A stretch of DNA of 64,000 bases from Bradyrhizobium jicamae (GTDB lineage: Bacteria > Pseudomonadota > Alphaproteobacteria > Rhizobiales > Xanthobacteraceae): NCBI RefSeq assembly GCF_018130695.1, contig NZ_JAFCJX010000014.1, positions 1 to 64,000 of the forward strand, read 5' to 3'. Position 1 is the stretch's first letter; each line of letters opens with the position of its first letter. Position numbers and translations under genes: made by a program. The notes under the pieces were generated by a model. That model did no database searches and was not told where the DNA came from. It saw only the letters and a list, made by a program, of their open reading frames with translations. Shown here one piece after another: positions 26,824 to 34,629 of the stretch.

Positions 26824-27724
26824 GACAGAAGCGCTAGCGTCACAGGCTAACAGATTCATGACAGTCAAGGGCCTGATCTCGGCTTTCACCCAGCAGGAGG
26901 ACCTCAATTTCCTGCTCACCAACCGGATTCCGCGGGCCGCGATCACCCGTTTCATGGGCTGGTTCTCCAGGATCGAGAACCCGCTCGTGCGCGATGCCTC
27001 GATTGCCTTCTGGCGGTTGTTCTCCGACCTCGACGTGTCCGAGGCGAAGAAGACCGAGTTCAAAAGTCTTCACGATTGCTTCACCCGCGAGCTGAAGCCC
27101 GGCCTGCGCCCGGTCGATCCTGATCCGTCCGTGATCGCGAGCCCCTCGGATGCGATCATCGGCGCGCATGGCCAGATCGAGGACACCAAACTGTTCCAGA
27201 TCAAGGGCGCACCGTATTCGCTGCTCGATCTGCTCGGCGATCCCGCCCTCGTCGAGCAGCACCGCAACGGCCGGTTCGTCACGCTGCGGCTGACCTCGAG
27301 CATGTATCACCGCTTCCACGCGCCCTATGACATGGCGATCGACAAGGTCACGTTCATCCATGGCGACGTCTGGAACGTCAATCCGATCGCGCTGAAGCGG
27401 GTCGAGCGCCTGTTCTGCAAGAACGAGCGCGCCGTGCTGCGCGCAAAGCTCTCCACGGGCGAAGCGCTGACGCTGGTGCCGGTCGCCGCCATCCTCGTCG
27501 CCAGCCTCCGCCTGCATTTCCTCGACCGCACCCTGAACGCGCAAACGCGCGGCCCGGTCGACTTCACCTGCGATGCGCGAGCGAAGAAGGGCGACGAGCT
27601 CGGCTGGTTCGAGCACGGCTCGACCATCATCGTGCTGGCGCCTGATCATTTCGAGTTCGCGGACAGTGTCGCCGAGGGAGCGCGGATCAAATGCGGCGAG
27701 GCGCTGCTGCGGAAGCCGTCATAG
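26822..27724 (+). CDS. psd: Phosphatidylserine decarboxylase proenzyme
   Basis: A 300-residue Psd of the bacterial type I group, making phosphatidylethanolamine from phosphatidylserine. Cleavage between Gly and Ser in WFEHGSTIIV near the C-terminus forms the pyruvoyl cofactor. SSMYHRFHAPYDMAIDKVTFIHGDVWNVNP supplies the conserved His region. The ATG at 26822 has a GGAAGGGA ribosome binding site seven bases upstream; an internal ATG at 26858 is the alternative. Its product is the substrate of PmtA encoded 2.7 kb upstream. Confidence 0.92.
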   Translation: MTEALASQANRFMTVKGLISAFTQQEDLNFLLTNRIPRAAITRFMGWFSRIENPLVRDASIAFWRLFSDLDVSEAKKTEFKSLHDCFTRELKPGLRPVDPDPSVIASPSDAIIGAHGQIEDTKLFQIKGAPYSLLDLLGDPALVEQHRNGRFVTLRLTSSMYHRFHAPYDMAIDKVTFIHGDVWNVNPIALKRVERLFCKNERAVLRAKLSTGEALTLVPVAAILVASLRLHFLDRTLNAQTRGPVDFTCDARAKKGDELGWFEHGSTIIVLAPDHFEFADSVAEGARIKCGEALLRKPS

Positions 27725-27848
27725 TGTTTTGGAGTGAATGGGTTCGTGACGAAAATGCGTGAAACAAGGCGCTCAGAAATTCGTCACGTCCGCCTTTGCT
27801 TCGGAAGCTGAGGCGGAGCCGGATGTTTGATCCGGCCCCGCAAGCCTG

Positions 27849-28049
27849 TCACCGATGGTCGCGGACCACGACGGTGCTTGTGCGATGGTCGCGAACGATT
27901 GGCCCAGTGCGATGATCACGCACCACCGGCTGGGTCCGATGGTCGCGCACCACCGGGGGTGTACGATGATCCCTGACGATCACCTCGGCGTTCGCGGAGG
28001 TCATCGAAACAAAGCCAATCGTGAGAGCAACGAGGAAACGCGTGCGCAT
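27849..28049 (-). CDS. Exported peptide with VRDHRT tandem repeats
   Basis: A 66-residue protein. Residues 1-21 form a signal peptide ending SANAE. The mature part is five copies of a nine-residue unit, VRDHRTxPV, starting at residue 25; the last copy ends at the C-terminus with VRDHR. At DNA level these are 27-bp tandem repeats. The alternation of charged Arg/Asp/His residues suggests metal, nucleic-acid or polyanion binding but no family is known to me. The start at 28049 is chosen for the signal peptide and upstream GGGA. Confidence 0.75.
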   Translation of the reverse strand: MRTRFLVALTIGFVSMTSANAEVIVRDHRTPPVVRDHRTQPVVRDHRTGPIVRDHRTSTVVVRDHR

Positions 28050-28182
28050 GTTTTCGGTCCCTTTGTCATGGTTCACCAGCGAACCACCTGACTGCGACCC
28101 TAGGAGAACGCATCGCGCGGCGGCGTGTCCAACGTCACACATGAAGAGCGGCGAGGCGTTGCAGCGGAGGCGCGCTGAACGA

Positions 28183-29130
28183 TCAGCGCTCGCGGCGTAT
28201 CCATTGCAACGGCACGGTTACGGCGATCACGCCCACGATGATCAGCGCCATGCCGGCGATTGTCGACCAGTTGAAGGCTTCGCCGAGGAAGAGAATGCCG
28301 AGCGAGACAGCGAAGCCGGCGCGCAGATAGCTGCCGCTGGTGGTTCCGAGCGGCCCAAGCGTATGCACGAGGCGGAAGTAGATGGTCATCGCGACGGCCG
28401 TGCACAGGACTGCGAGCACGATGACGGCGAGGATCGCGTTCAAGGTCAGGGCGGAGGCGTTCGGGCGTTCGACGATCAAGGCCGCCGGCAACATCAACGC
28501 TGCGGCGGCGCTCATCGCGCCGGCTGCGGTGACGATCGGCGGCAGGCTCGAAAAGCGCTGTCCCCAGATCGGCGCCAGCGCATAGCAGAGGCTGGCGCCG
28601 AGCACCGCGATCTGCGCCAAGGGTGCCGCCATCCGGACGTCCCCGAGTGAGTGGAAGCCGATCGTGACCAACACGCCGGCGAGGCCGATCACCGCGCCTA
28701 AAGCCTTCTGCAACGTGATACGCTGCCGACCATGCGATGTTGCCGCTGCGATCAACAGCACGAAGATCGGAGGCGTCGCGTTCAGCACGCCGGCGAGGCC
28801 GCTCGTGATGTGCCGTTCGCCCCAGTTGATCAGCGTGAACGGCAGGGCGCTCTGCAGCAGTCCCTGCACCAGGAATGCACCCCAGGTGCTGCGCTCGCGG
28901 GGCAGGGAGAATCCATTGAATTTCGTGATCGCGATCAGAAGAAGTGCTGCGATGGTGACGCGCACGGCGGTGATGGTCAGCGGCGGGATTGCTTCCAGCG
29001 CGAGCTTGATCAAGGTGAAGGAGCTCCCCCAGATCAGCGCCAGCGCCATCAGCAAGCCAATCTCGAATGCGAGTTTTGACTGACGTCGATCTGCGGTCTG
29101 GAACCGCGCGTCGGATACTTGCTGACTCAT
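28183..29130 (-). CDS. EamA/DMT-family membrane transporter
   Basis: A 315-residue inner-membrane protein with about ten hydrophobic helices in two EamA repeats (RhaT/YdcZ superfamily). LMALALIWGSSFTLIKLALEAIPPLTITAVRV starts the first repeat and LGPLGTTSGSYLRAGFAVSLGILFLGEAFNWSTIAG lies in the second. The start at 29130 (MSQQVSD) is chosen over an upstream codon. It diverges from the Ada-like regulator gene 111 bp away. Metabolite export is likely; the substrate is unknown. Confidence 0.88.
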   Translation of the reverse strand: MSQQVSDARFQTADRRQSKLAFEIGLLMALALIWGSSFTLIKLALEAIPPLTITAVRVTIAALLLIAITKFNGFSLPRERSTWGAFLVQGLLQSALPFTLINWGERHITSGLAGVLNATPPIFVLLIAAATSHGRQRITLQKALGAVIGLAGVLVTIGFHSLGDVRMAAPLAQIAVLGASLCYALAPIWGQRFSSLPPIVTAAGAMSAAAALMLPAALIVERPNASALTLNAILAVIVLAVLCTAVAMTIYFRLVHTLGPLGTTSGSYLRAGFAVSLGILFLGEAFNWSTIAGMALIIVGVIAVTVPLQWIRRER

Positions 29131-29241
29131 GGTGACTCCTGTCGGGCGCCCCACAGGATCGCTCGAGCCAGTTGATCGTGCTGGCTGGAATCGGACTTCG
29201 TCCCCCGATCCGGTCCGATTCCGGCTACTCCGCGAGCGACG

Positions 29242-29880
29242 ATGCAGCTAGGTTTCGGCATGGCCGTGATCCCCGCGCATCAGATCGCACTTCCGCCGCA
29301 CCTCGATTGGGCGACATGCGACCGCGCGCGGCTGGCGCGTGATCGCAGTTTTGACGGCATGTTCTTCTCGGGCGTGCGCTCGACGCGGATCTATTGCCGC
29401 CCGGTTTGCCCGGTGCGTCCCGCGCGCTCGGAGAATGTCACCTTCTACGCAACGGCGGCCGCGGCGGAGCGTGCTGGGTTTCGCCCGTGCCTGCGTTGTC
29501 GGCCGGAAGCGGCGCCGGGATCGCCGGCCTGGATGGGGACGGCAACGACGGTGGCGCGCGGCGTCCGCATGATCGATGCCGGCTATCTGGATCGGGAGTC
29601 GGTCGCTGACCTTGCGACCGCGCTCGGCGTCGGGCCGCGTCATCTGCTGCGCCTGTTCATGCGTCATGTCGGCGCAAGTCCGAGCGAACTCGCCGCGACG
29701 CGGCGCGTGCAGCGGGCGAAGCGTTTGATCGATGAGACCGACATGCCGTTGGCCGAGATCGCGTTCTCGGCCGGCTTCGGCAGTGTGCGGCGCTTCAATG
29801 ACGAGTTTCGGGCGATCTACCGGCGTCCGCCATCGTCATTCTGCAGATCAGTTGCGAGCAGGCGGTCGCGGAGTTCCTAA
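29242..29880 (+). CDS. Ada-type zinc domain plus AraC HTH protein (no glycosylase domain)
   Basis: A 212-residue protein with the N-terminal Ada methyl-phosphotriester domain: FFSGVRSTRIYCRPVCPVRPA and FRPCLRCRPEA give the four zinc cysteines, the first also being the methyl acceptor. An AraC-type helix-turn-helix (about 110-200) follows with PLAEIAFSAGFGSVRRFNDEFRAIY. In many relatives these two domains are fused to an AlkA glycosylase or a methyltransferase; here the protein stops soon after the HTH. It may be an AdaA-like activator or a truncated AlkA. A start at 29260 is also possible. Confidence 0.85.
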   Translation: MQLGFGMAVIPAHQIALPPHLDWATCDRARLARDRSFDGMFFSGVRSTRIYCRPVCPVRPARSENVTFYATAAAAERAGFRPCLRCRPEAAPGSPAWMGTATTVARGVRMIDAGYLDRESVADLATALGVGPRHLLRLFMRHVGASPSELAATRRVQRAKRLIDETDMPLAEIAFSAGFGSVRRFNDEFRAIYRRPPSSFCRSVASRRSRSS

Positions 29881-29948
29881 TGGAGCGATGAACTTTCCAA
29901 ATGGACAACGCCACTAAGCTCATGATGAGGACAGGAGCTTAGTTCGAA

Positions 29949-30305
29949 ATGAAGGCCGTCGCTTTAGCAATATCAATCATGATTGCCTTGCTGGTGCAGT
30001 CCTTCGCTCAGCCAATCGTGAGCGGCAAAGACATCAAAGCAAGCTGCCAGTCTGCGGTTGATGGGCCAAAAACAGAATACGAGTCCGCAATGGCGTTACA
30101 TTGTATGGGGGTCGTGAGAGCAATTCTTCTACTCGGCCGAAGACTGGAGGAACGAGACGCGTTCTGTCCTCCGGACGGCACGCATGTCACTCAGGCAACA
30201 AACATTTTTGTCAAATATCTCAATGATAATCCGGACAAGACTCAACTGGATATAGAGGACCTGGCGATACAGGCATTTCGGAAAGCTTGGCCCTGCAAAC
30301 AGTGA
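29949..30305 (+). CDS. Rap1a/Tai-like small exported protein
   Basis: A 118-residue protein with a signal peptide (residues 1-20, ending SFAQ). The rest matches the Rap1a/Tai immunity family in outline: a G-x-x-x-x-x-x-C start (KDIKASCQSA), a central CMGVVRAILLL, a C-P-P-D-G-T-H-V-T-Q segment and a closing F-R-K-A-W-P-C. In type VI secretion these proteins protect against amidase effectors. No effector gene is adjacent. Base composition is visibly more A/T-rich than neighbours, suggesting recent transfer. Confidence 0.75.
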   Translation: MKAVALAISIMIALLVQSFAQPIVSGKDIKASCQSAVDGPKTEYESAMALHCMGVVRAILLLGRRLEERDAFCPPDGTHVTQATNIFVKYLNDNPDKTQLDIEDLAIQAFRKAWPCKQ

Positions 30306-30513
30306 CCGGGTTTGCCAAGTGAAGCGCCGCTTGTCCGTTGCGGGGCATGCCGGCGATGACGACCGAACCGGGCAACTTCCGCTGCATTGCTGGAAGCCGA
30401 CGTTCATGAGTACCACGCCTTTAATGCGCTCCGCCTGACCTCGCTTTTCGCGTCGTCTCTCTTTATATGGGGCGGTCGTCATGTGACGATCGCAAATCCA
30501 TTTGGAGACAGAG

Positions 30514-31047
30514 ATGGCGCGGGCGCCGGTGTTGGCGGCGGGAGGCATTGTGCTGCGGCGTGAGAGTGCGCCGCTGTTTGCCGTCGTGCGCCTGCGCAAG
30601 CGCAATGAATGGGTGCTGCCGAAGGGCAAGCTCGACGACGGCGAGACGCCGCGCGCCGCGGCCGAACGCGAGGTGCTGGAAGAGACCGGCCACGCGGTGG
30701 CGGTGCATGAATTCCTGGGCACGCTGGCCTACGACGCCGGCGGGCGCACCAAGGTGGTGCATTACTGGCGGATGGAGGCGCGGGGCGAACCGGTGCGCAA
30801 GCTGATGAGCGACGTGCGCGCGGTGGAGTGGCTGCCGCTCGAGCGCGCGGTGAAGCGGCTGTCGCGCGATCACGAGCGGGCGTTCCTGGAAAATGTCGGG
30901 CCGATCGCGCTGCAGGCGGCGTCGGTCGACGCGCCGAGCGCGGCGCCGGCCAAGCAGGTCGCGATCGAAGCCGCGATTGCGGTGAAAGCTCCGCGCCGCA
31001 GCTTCGTCCAGCGCGTCAGAGATTGGCTGAGCCGCGCGCCACACTAA
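30514..31047 (+). CDS. NUDIX hydrolase
   Basis: A 177-residue hydrolase with a complete Nudix box, GKLDDGETPRAAAEREVLEE followed by TG, which fits G-x5-E-x7-R-E-U-x-E-E-x-G-U. The N-terminal AAGGIVLRRESAPLFAVVRLRKRNEWVLPKG block resembles Ap4A or 8-oxo-dGTP type enzymes. The ATG at 30514 has a TTGGAG ribosome binding site; a TTG four codons earlier is less likely. The C-terminal ~50 residues are Ala-rich with a basic end. The stop codon lies inside a palindromic repeat. Confidence 0.9.
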   Translation: MARAPVLAAGGIVLRRESAPLFAVVRLRKRNEWVLPKGKLDDGETPRAAAEREVLEETGHAVAVHEFLGTLAYDAGGRTKVVHYWRMEARGEPVRKLMSDVRAVEWLPLERAVKRLSRDHERAFLENVGPIALQAASVDAPSAAPAKQVAIEAAIAVKAPRRSFVQRVRDWLSRAPH

Positions 31048-31177
31048 CCCCTCATGGTGAGGAGCGCGAAGCGCGTCTCCGGACGATGCTTCGCATCGCC
31101 GGGCGAACCCATGAGGCCCGACCGTGGCCTCGTCCTTCGAGACGCCCGCTTCGCGGGCTCCTCAGTATGAGGGGTTA
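31045..31177. repeat. Palindromic repeat (family D)
   Basis: Arms TAACCCCTCATGGTGAGGAG and CTCCTCAGTATGAGGGGTTA with an internal GGACGATGCTTCGCATCGCC hairpin. It overlaps the NUDIX stop codon. A second copy is at 42661-42763. Confidence 0.78.
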
Positions 31178-31191
31178 GACCGTTGTGCGCC

Positions 31192-32847
31192 TCAGTAGCG
31201 CTTCTTTTCGTCCTTCGGCTTGGCTGCGCGCGGAGCCGGTGGTGGTGCGCGTCGCTGCAGCACGCCCGGACGATTCTGCAGTCCCGGTCGCTGCAAGCCA
31301 GGCGGCATCGTAGCCGGTGCGACCTGCTGAAGACCTTGACGCGGTTGTGCCGGCGGAGTCGCGGCTGGCGGCACAACGCCACCCTGCTGCGGAGCGCCTG
31401 ATGGCCGTGCGCCGGTCGGCGGCTGCGGCGTACCTGATGGCAATGCACCGCCTTGCCGCGCGGCGGGGAGCTGTCCGCCCTGTTGCGGCGTGCCGCCCTG
31501 ACCTTGACCTTGGCCTTGGCGCGTCCCGGGTAGCTGTCCGCCTTGTTGTGGCGTGCCGCCCTGACGGGTTGTGGGCTGCTGCCCGGCCGGCGTCTGGCCC
31601 GTGCGAGTCTGTCCAGCGGGCGTCTGTCCACCCTGTTGGCCGGTCTGCGTGTGAACGCCCGGCGCGTTCGGCAGCGCGGCACCGCCGGGTTGGCCGGGCA
31701 GGCTGTGTGAATCGCCGCGCTGTGGCGTGCCCGGCTGCTGCTGGCCTTGCCGGCCCGGCGCGCCCGGTTGGTTCGGCTGCCCCGGACGGTTTGGCTGGCC
31801 GGGCTGTTGCTGCTGTTGACCCGGGCGGTTCGGTTGACCCGGTGCTTGCGGACCGGTGCGGTTCTGGCCGGGCAGGGCGTTCGGCTGCTGCTGACGGTTC
31901 GGCTGCGCCGGCTGGCCGCGGTTCGGATAGGGTGCGGCCGGGTTGCCGCGACGGAAATCCGGATTGGTGCGGCGGAAGTCGCGCTGCTCGGTCACGACCT
32001 GGCGGCCGAGATTCTGCGCGGTGTGCACCATCCGCACAAAACCCTGGTCGCGCGCGACCTGTTGCGGCGAGATCGTCAGTGGCACGGCCGCGAAGCGCGC
32101 GCCGCCGACGCCGCCGGGACGGATCGTAAAACCGCTGGCGCCGCGCGACAGCACGCCGAGCGATGCGCCGCTGCGGTCGTTGACCTCGATGCGGCCGACC
32201 TTGCCGTCGGCGTCGGGATAGAGCTTGATGCCGACATTGTTGCTGGTCGCGGTCGCGCCCTCGGGCACGTCGATCAGGCCGGTGGTGCCGCGAATGCCAA
32301 GCGTAGCCGTCGGCGTCGAGATCCGCATGTCGCCGGTCTTGGCAACCGCGGCCGCGACGAACGCCACGGTGCCCTTGGCGACATCGAACAGCGCGCCATT
32401 CTGCTTGCCGCCGTCCTCATAGATGTAGTGGTCGATCTTGATCCTGGCGTTGGCCTTCAGGTTGAAGGTCGTGGAATCGTTGAAGGTGATGCCGAGTGTC
32501 GAGCTCGCCGCGGTCGCGACCTCGTCGTCGGCGAAGATGTCGTCACGGATCTGCAGCGGCGTGGTGGTCTTGTTGCGGGTGACGGTGGCGCTGCCGGTCA
32601 GCGTTGCGACGTTGCCGATCGGCTCGGGCGCCGCGGGTTGCGCGTCGGCGGCAGGTGCAGGCGTTGCTGCGGGTGCGGGTGTTGCAGAAGGTGCTGGCGT
32701 TGCGGCCGGAGCCGGAGTGGCGGTTGGCGCCGGTTGCGCTTGTGCGAACAGTGTCAGCTCCGGTGCGGCAAAAAGATTGGAGACGCCCGCGAGCGCGAGG
32801 CCCGCTCCAAGCAGAAGCGCCAATGACAACCTGCGCCGCATCACCAT
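31192..32847 (-). CDS. FecR-domain protein with long Pro/Gln-rich tail
   Basis: A 551-residue exported protein. A signal peptide (about 1-28) is followed by an Ala/Pro/Thr repeat region, then a FecR domain (about 78-200) with GNVATLTGSATVTR, ADDEVATAASSTLGITFNDSTTFNL and STPTATLGIRGTTGLIDV, the last being the family's most conserved block. The C-terminal ~270 residues are low complexity (Pro, Gln, Gly, Arg). Unlike sigma-factor regulators FecR, it has no cytoplasmic N-domain and no sigma gene nearby, so a structural or adhesive role is likelier. Confidence 0.85.
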   Translation of the reverse strand: MVMRRRLSLALLLGAGLALAGVSNLFAAPELTLFAQAQPAPTATPAPAATPAPSATPAPAATPAPAADAQPAAPEPIGNVATLTGSATVTRNKTTTPLQIRDDIFADDEVATAASSTLGITFNDSTTFNLKANARIKIDHYIYEDGGKQNGALFDVAKGTVAFVAAAVAKTGDMRISTPTATLGIRGTTGLIDVPEGATATSNNVGIKLYPDADGKVGRIEVNDRSGASLGVLSRGASGFTIRPGGVGGARFAAVPLTISPQQVARDQGFVRMVHTAQNLGRQVVTEQRDFRRTNPDFRRGNPAAPYPNRGQPAQPNRQQQPNALPGQNRTGPQAPGQPNRPGQQQQQPGQPNRPGQPNQPGAPGRQGQQQPGTPQRGDSHSLPGQPGGAALPNAPGVHTQTGQQGGQTPAGQTRTGQTPAGQQPTTRQGGTPQQGGQLPGTRQGQGQGQGGTPQQGGQLPAARQGGALPSGTPQPPTGARPSGAPQQGGVVPPAATPPAQPRQGLQQVAPATMPPGLQRPGLQNRPGVLQRRAPPPAPRAAKPKDEKKRY

Positions 32848-32950
32848 GACGTCCCGGGAAGAGCAAAGGATGGGATCGGCACTTGAGCCATCTCAGGCTG
32901 AATGCCGAATGAATGAATTTGCCTTGTTGTCATGGCAGACGAAAACGATC

Positions 32951-32981
32951 AAGCGCCGCGTCTCTGAAGAGCGCGGCGCTT
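32951..32981 (-). terminator. Terminator of the cysteine-containing exported protein gene
   Basis: Arms AAGCGCCGCG and CGCGGCGCTT with an 11-nt loop, 23 bp beyond the stop codon at 33004. Confidence 0.65.
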
Positions 32982-33003
32982 GCGTTGTGGTATAAGGAAT
33001 TCT

Positions 33004-33324
33004 TTAGCCGCGCTTGTGCGGCGTGATGTTGAGCGGCTTGGTGGCCTTCGCCGGCGAGTAATTCGCGGGCTGTGCCGCGGCCGGCGGCTCGTAGCGGAAC
33101 ACGGCCTTGCAGCCGTCGCTGAGGAGTGCGCGCTGGCGGATCATGCAGGCGGTGACGCGGTCGACGTCGGGAATGGCGTCGCCGCACAGCCGCATCGCGT
33201 CGCCCGTGCACATCTGCTGCTGCTCCTGCGTGTAGGCATGGGACACCGTGGTCAGCAGGCCGAATGCAAAGGCGGTCGCGACCAGCAGTTTGCCATGACG
33301 AAGTGCGGAAGCAGTGAAAGCCAT
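33004..33324 (-). CDS. Small exported protein, cysteine-containing
   Basis: A 106-residue protein with a signal sequence (about 1-31, ending VSHA) and a mature part with four cysteines: MCTGDAMRLC, then ACMIRQRALLSDGC. The spacing resembles the small rhizobial 'Cys-rich repeat' type exported proteins; two disulfides are plausible. The C-terminal 35 residues are Pro/Ala/Lys-rich. The start at 33324 is chosen because it opens the signal peptide. Function is unknown. The promoter region has two GTTTCGTCG repeats 21 bp apart. Confidence 0.78.
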   Translation of the reverse strand: MAFTASALRHGKLLVATAFAFGLLTTVSHAYTQEQQQMCTGDAMRLCGDAIPDVDRVTACMIRQRALLSDGCKAVFRYEPPAAAQPANYSPAKATKPLNITPHKRG

Positions 33325-33426
33325 CGTGTGTCCCCTTAGAGTTGGTCGCGTCAACGCGGCGCGTCGTCAGGGCAGATCACTAGGGGCGTTCGGTTTCCGC
33401 AATTCTTCGTCCGGTCCGCAAAACGG

Positions 33427-33456
33427 TTTCGTCGCGAGCGGGTTTTGTTTCGTCGC
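33427..33456 (-). promoter_or_regulatory. GTTTCGTCG repeat pair upstream of exported protein gene
   Basis: Two identical GTTTCGTCG units begin at 33427 and 33448, 21 bp apart, about 100 bp upstream of the start codon. The same spacing is seen in the L,D-transpeptidase promoter. Confidence 0.35.
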
Positions 33457-33521
33457 CGTCGTTAACCATCAGGACATGCGCTGTTACCGCAATCGTCCTT
33501 GGCTCAAAGCAACTGATCTGA

Positions 33522-33550
33522 ACAAGGGCGGGCCTATGTCGCGCCCTTGT
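33522..33550 (-). terminator. Probable bidirectional terminator
   Basis: Arms ACAAGGGCG and CGCCCTTGT with an 11-nt loop, 12 bp after the stop codon of the dioxygenase gene. The T-run (CCTTTT) is stronger on the + strand. Confidence 0.5.
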
Positions 33551-33562
33551 CCTTTTCGATCG

Positions 33563-34312
33563 TCACCGTGCGCGGTCGAGAGCGATCCGTGCAGGCTCAA
33601 ATTCCAGCAACGGATCCTGGACGCAGGCTTGCCATCGCTTCCGATGGTCCTCCGCCCGAAGGCGGAAATAGACGACGCGCCGGATCACCGCAGACATGTT
33701 CCCACCCATGTTGTGACCAAGCAAGTAGTGTCCAAGGAAGAGGTCGCCGGCCCGCCCCAGGACCTGTTCGGGTGAGGCCATCGGGTAGGTCGGGTGTACG
33801 ATATCGAACAGCGCATCAGGCCCGTGCTCGCGCAGATAGGCCGCCGCGATGTGGTGCGAGCCGGGCCAGACCCACAGATTGCCCATATCGGTCGCCGTCT
33901 GGTCGGTCAGGAATATCCCGGCCAGCACGGTGAACGTTCCAGGACGCCCACTTGGTTCAGGAATCGTGAGTCCGTCGATATGCGGCCCGCCCGGGCGGTG
34001 ATTCCAGACCGGAATATTCAGCGAGACCTGGACTTGCTCCGGCTCGGCCAGAACGAGGGGCGCGATCAGGCTCTTGATGGTCTCCCATGCCGGGCTGTCT
34101 TGCAGCAGCGCCACCAACGGATCGGGATCGGCCTCAATCGCCTCCCAATAGAAATGAAATCCGTGACGGTCGGCGGGCGGTGGACTTCGTTCAATCAACT
34201 GGTCGATCCGCTGCATCGCCGCCTTGATCAGCGGTTGCGGAATGACATCTGGAATAACCACTGAGCCGCGCTCTGCGAATGTGCGCAGCTGGTCATCGGA
34301 TAAAAGGGGCAT
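33563..34312 (-). CDS. Phytanoyl-CoA dioxygenase-like protein
   Basis: A 249-residue Fe(II)/2-oxoglutarate-dependent oxygenase. The metal ligands are visible as GPHIDG (H-x-D) and the downstream histidine region around YLLGHNMGGN, with VRY-like R in VIRRVVYFRL to bind 2-oxoglutarate. NLWVWPGSHHIAAAYL is typical of the PhyH family. Members hydroxylate varied small molecules; this substrate is unknown. The start at 34312 (MPLLSDDQLRTFAERG) is chosen; 30 upstream in-frame residues show no homology. Confidence 0.85.
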   Translation of the reverse strand: MPLLSDDQLRTFAERGSVVIPDVIPQPLIKAAMQRIDQLIERSPPPADRHGFHFYWEAIEADPDPLVALLQDSPAWETIKSLIAPLVLAEPEQVQVSLNIPVWNHRPGGPHIDGLTIPEPSGRPGTFTVLAGIFLTDQTATDMGNLWVWPGSHHIAAAYLREHGPDALFDIVHPTYPMASPEQVLGRAGDLFLGHYLLGHNMGGNMSAVIRRVVYFRLRAEDHRKRWQACVQDPLLEFEPARIALDRAR

Positions 34313-34629
34313 GACAGGGCTTTCTCTACATGACAGCGCCTGCAGGGCTCGTCGCACGATCTGCCAGGCCTGGCGCATTCGATGACAAGACGTCGCCCGC
34401 AAGCACTTGTTGCGCGGGGACGATCTCTACTTCCTGCCCGCAAAGGCGCGAGCGAGCCGTTAGCGGCTCAGCAGGAAGAAAACCGAAGCGATGTCGAGTG
34501 TGCTGATCATCATGGCGTGCGCACGCTATCCAAAGTTGTGCGCCGACGCAAGGAGCCCCACAATGTCTTGATCAGTTGCGGGTTCTGCAACGGGAATTCT
34601 CGAGCAGGACGTCTCTATCGCAGCAGTCC
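34313..34629. other. Intergenic region, nothing recognised
   Basis: The two flanking genes both read leftward; this 317-bp stretch shows frames without ribosome binding sites or domain signal. No repeat family, RNA or clear terminator was recognised. It may hold the promoter of the dioxygenase gene. Confidence 0.5.

Noticed and set aside
33325-33521. A small RNA ending at the + strand hairpin 33522-33550
   Set aside because: The hairpin is explained by the end of the dioxygenase gene on the minus strand, and no promoter was recognised on the + strand.
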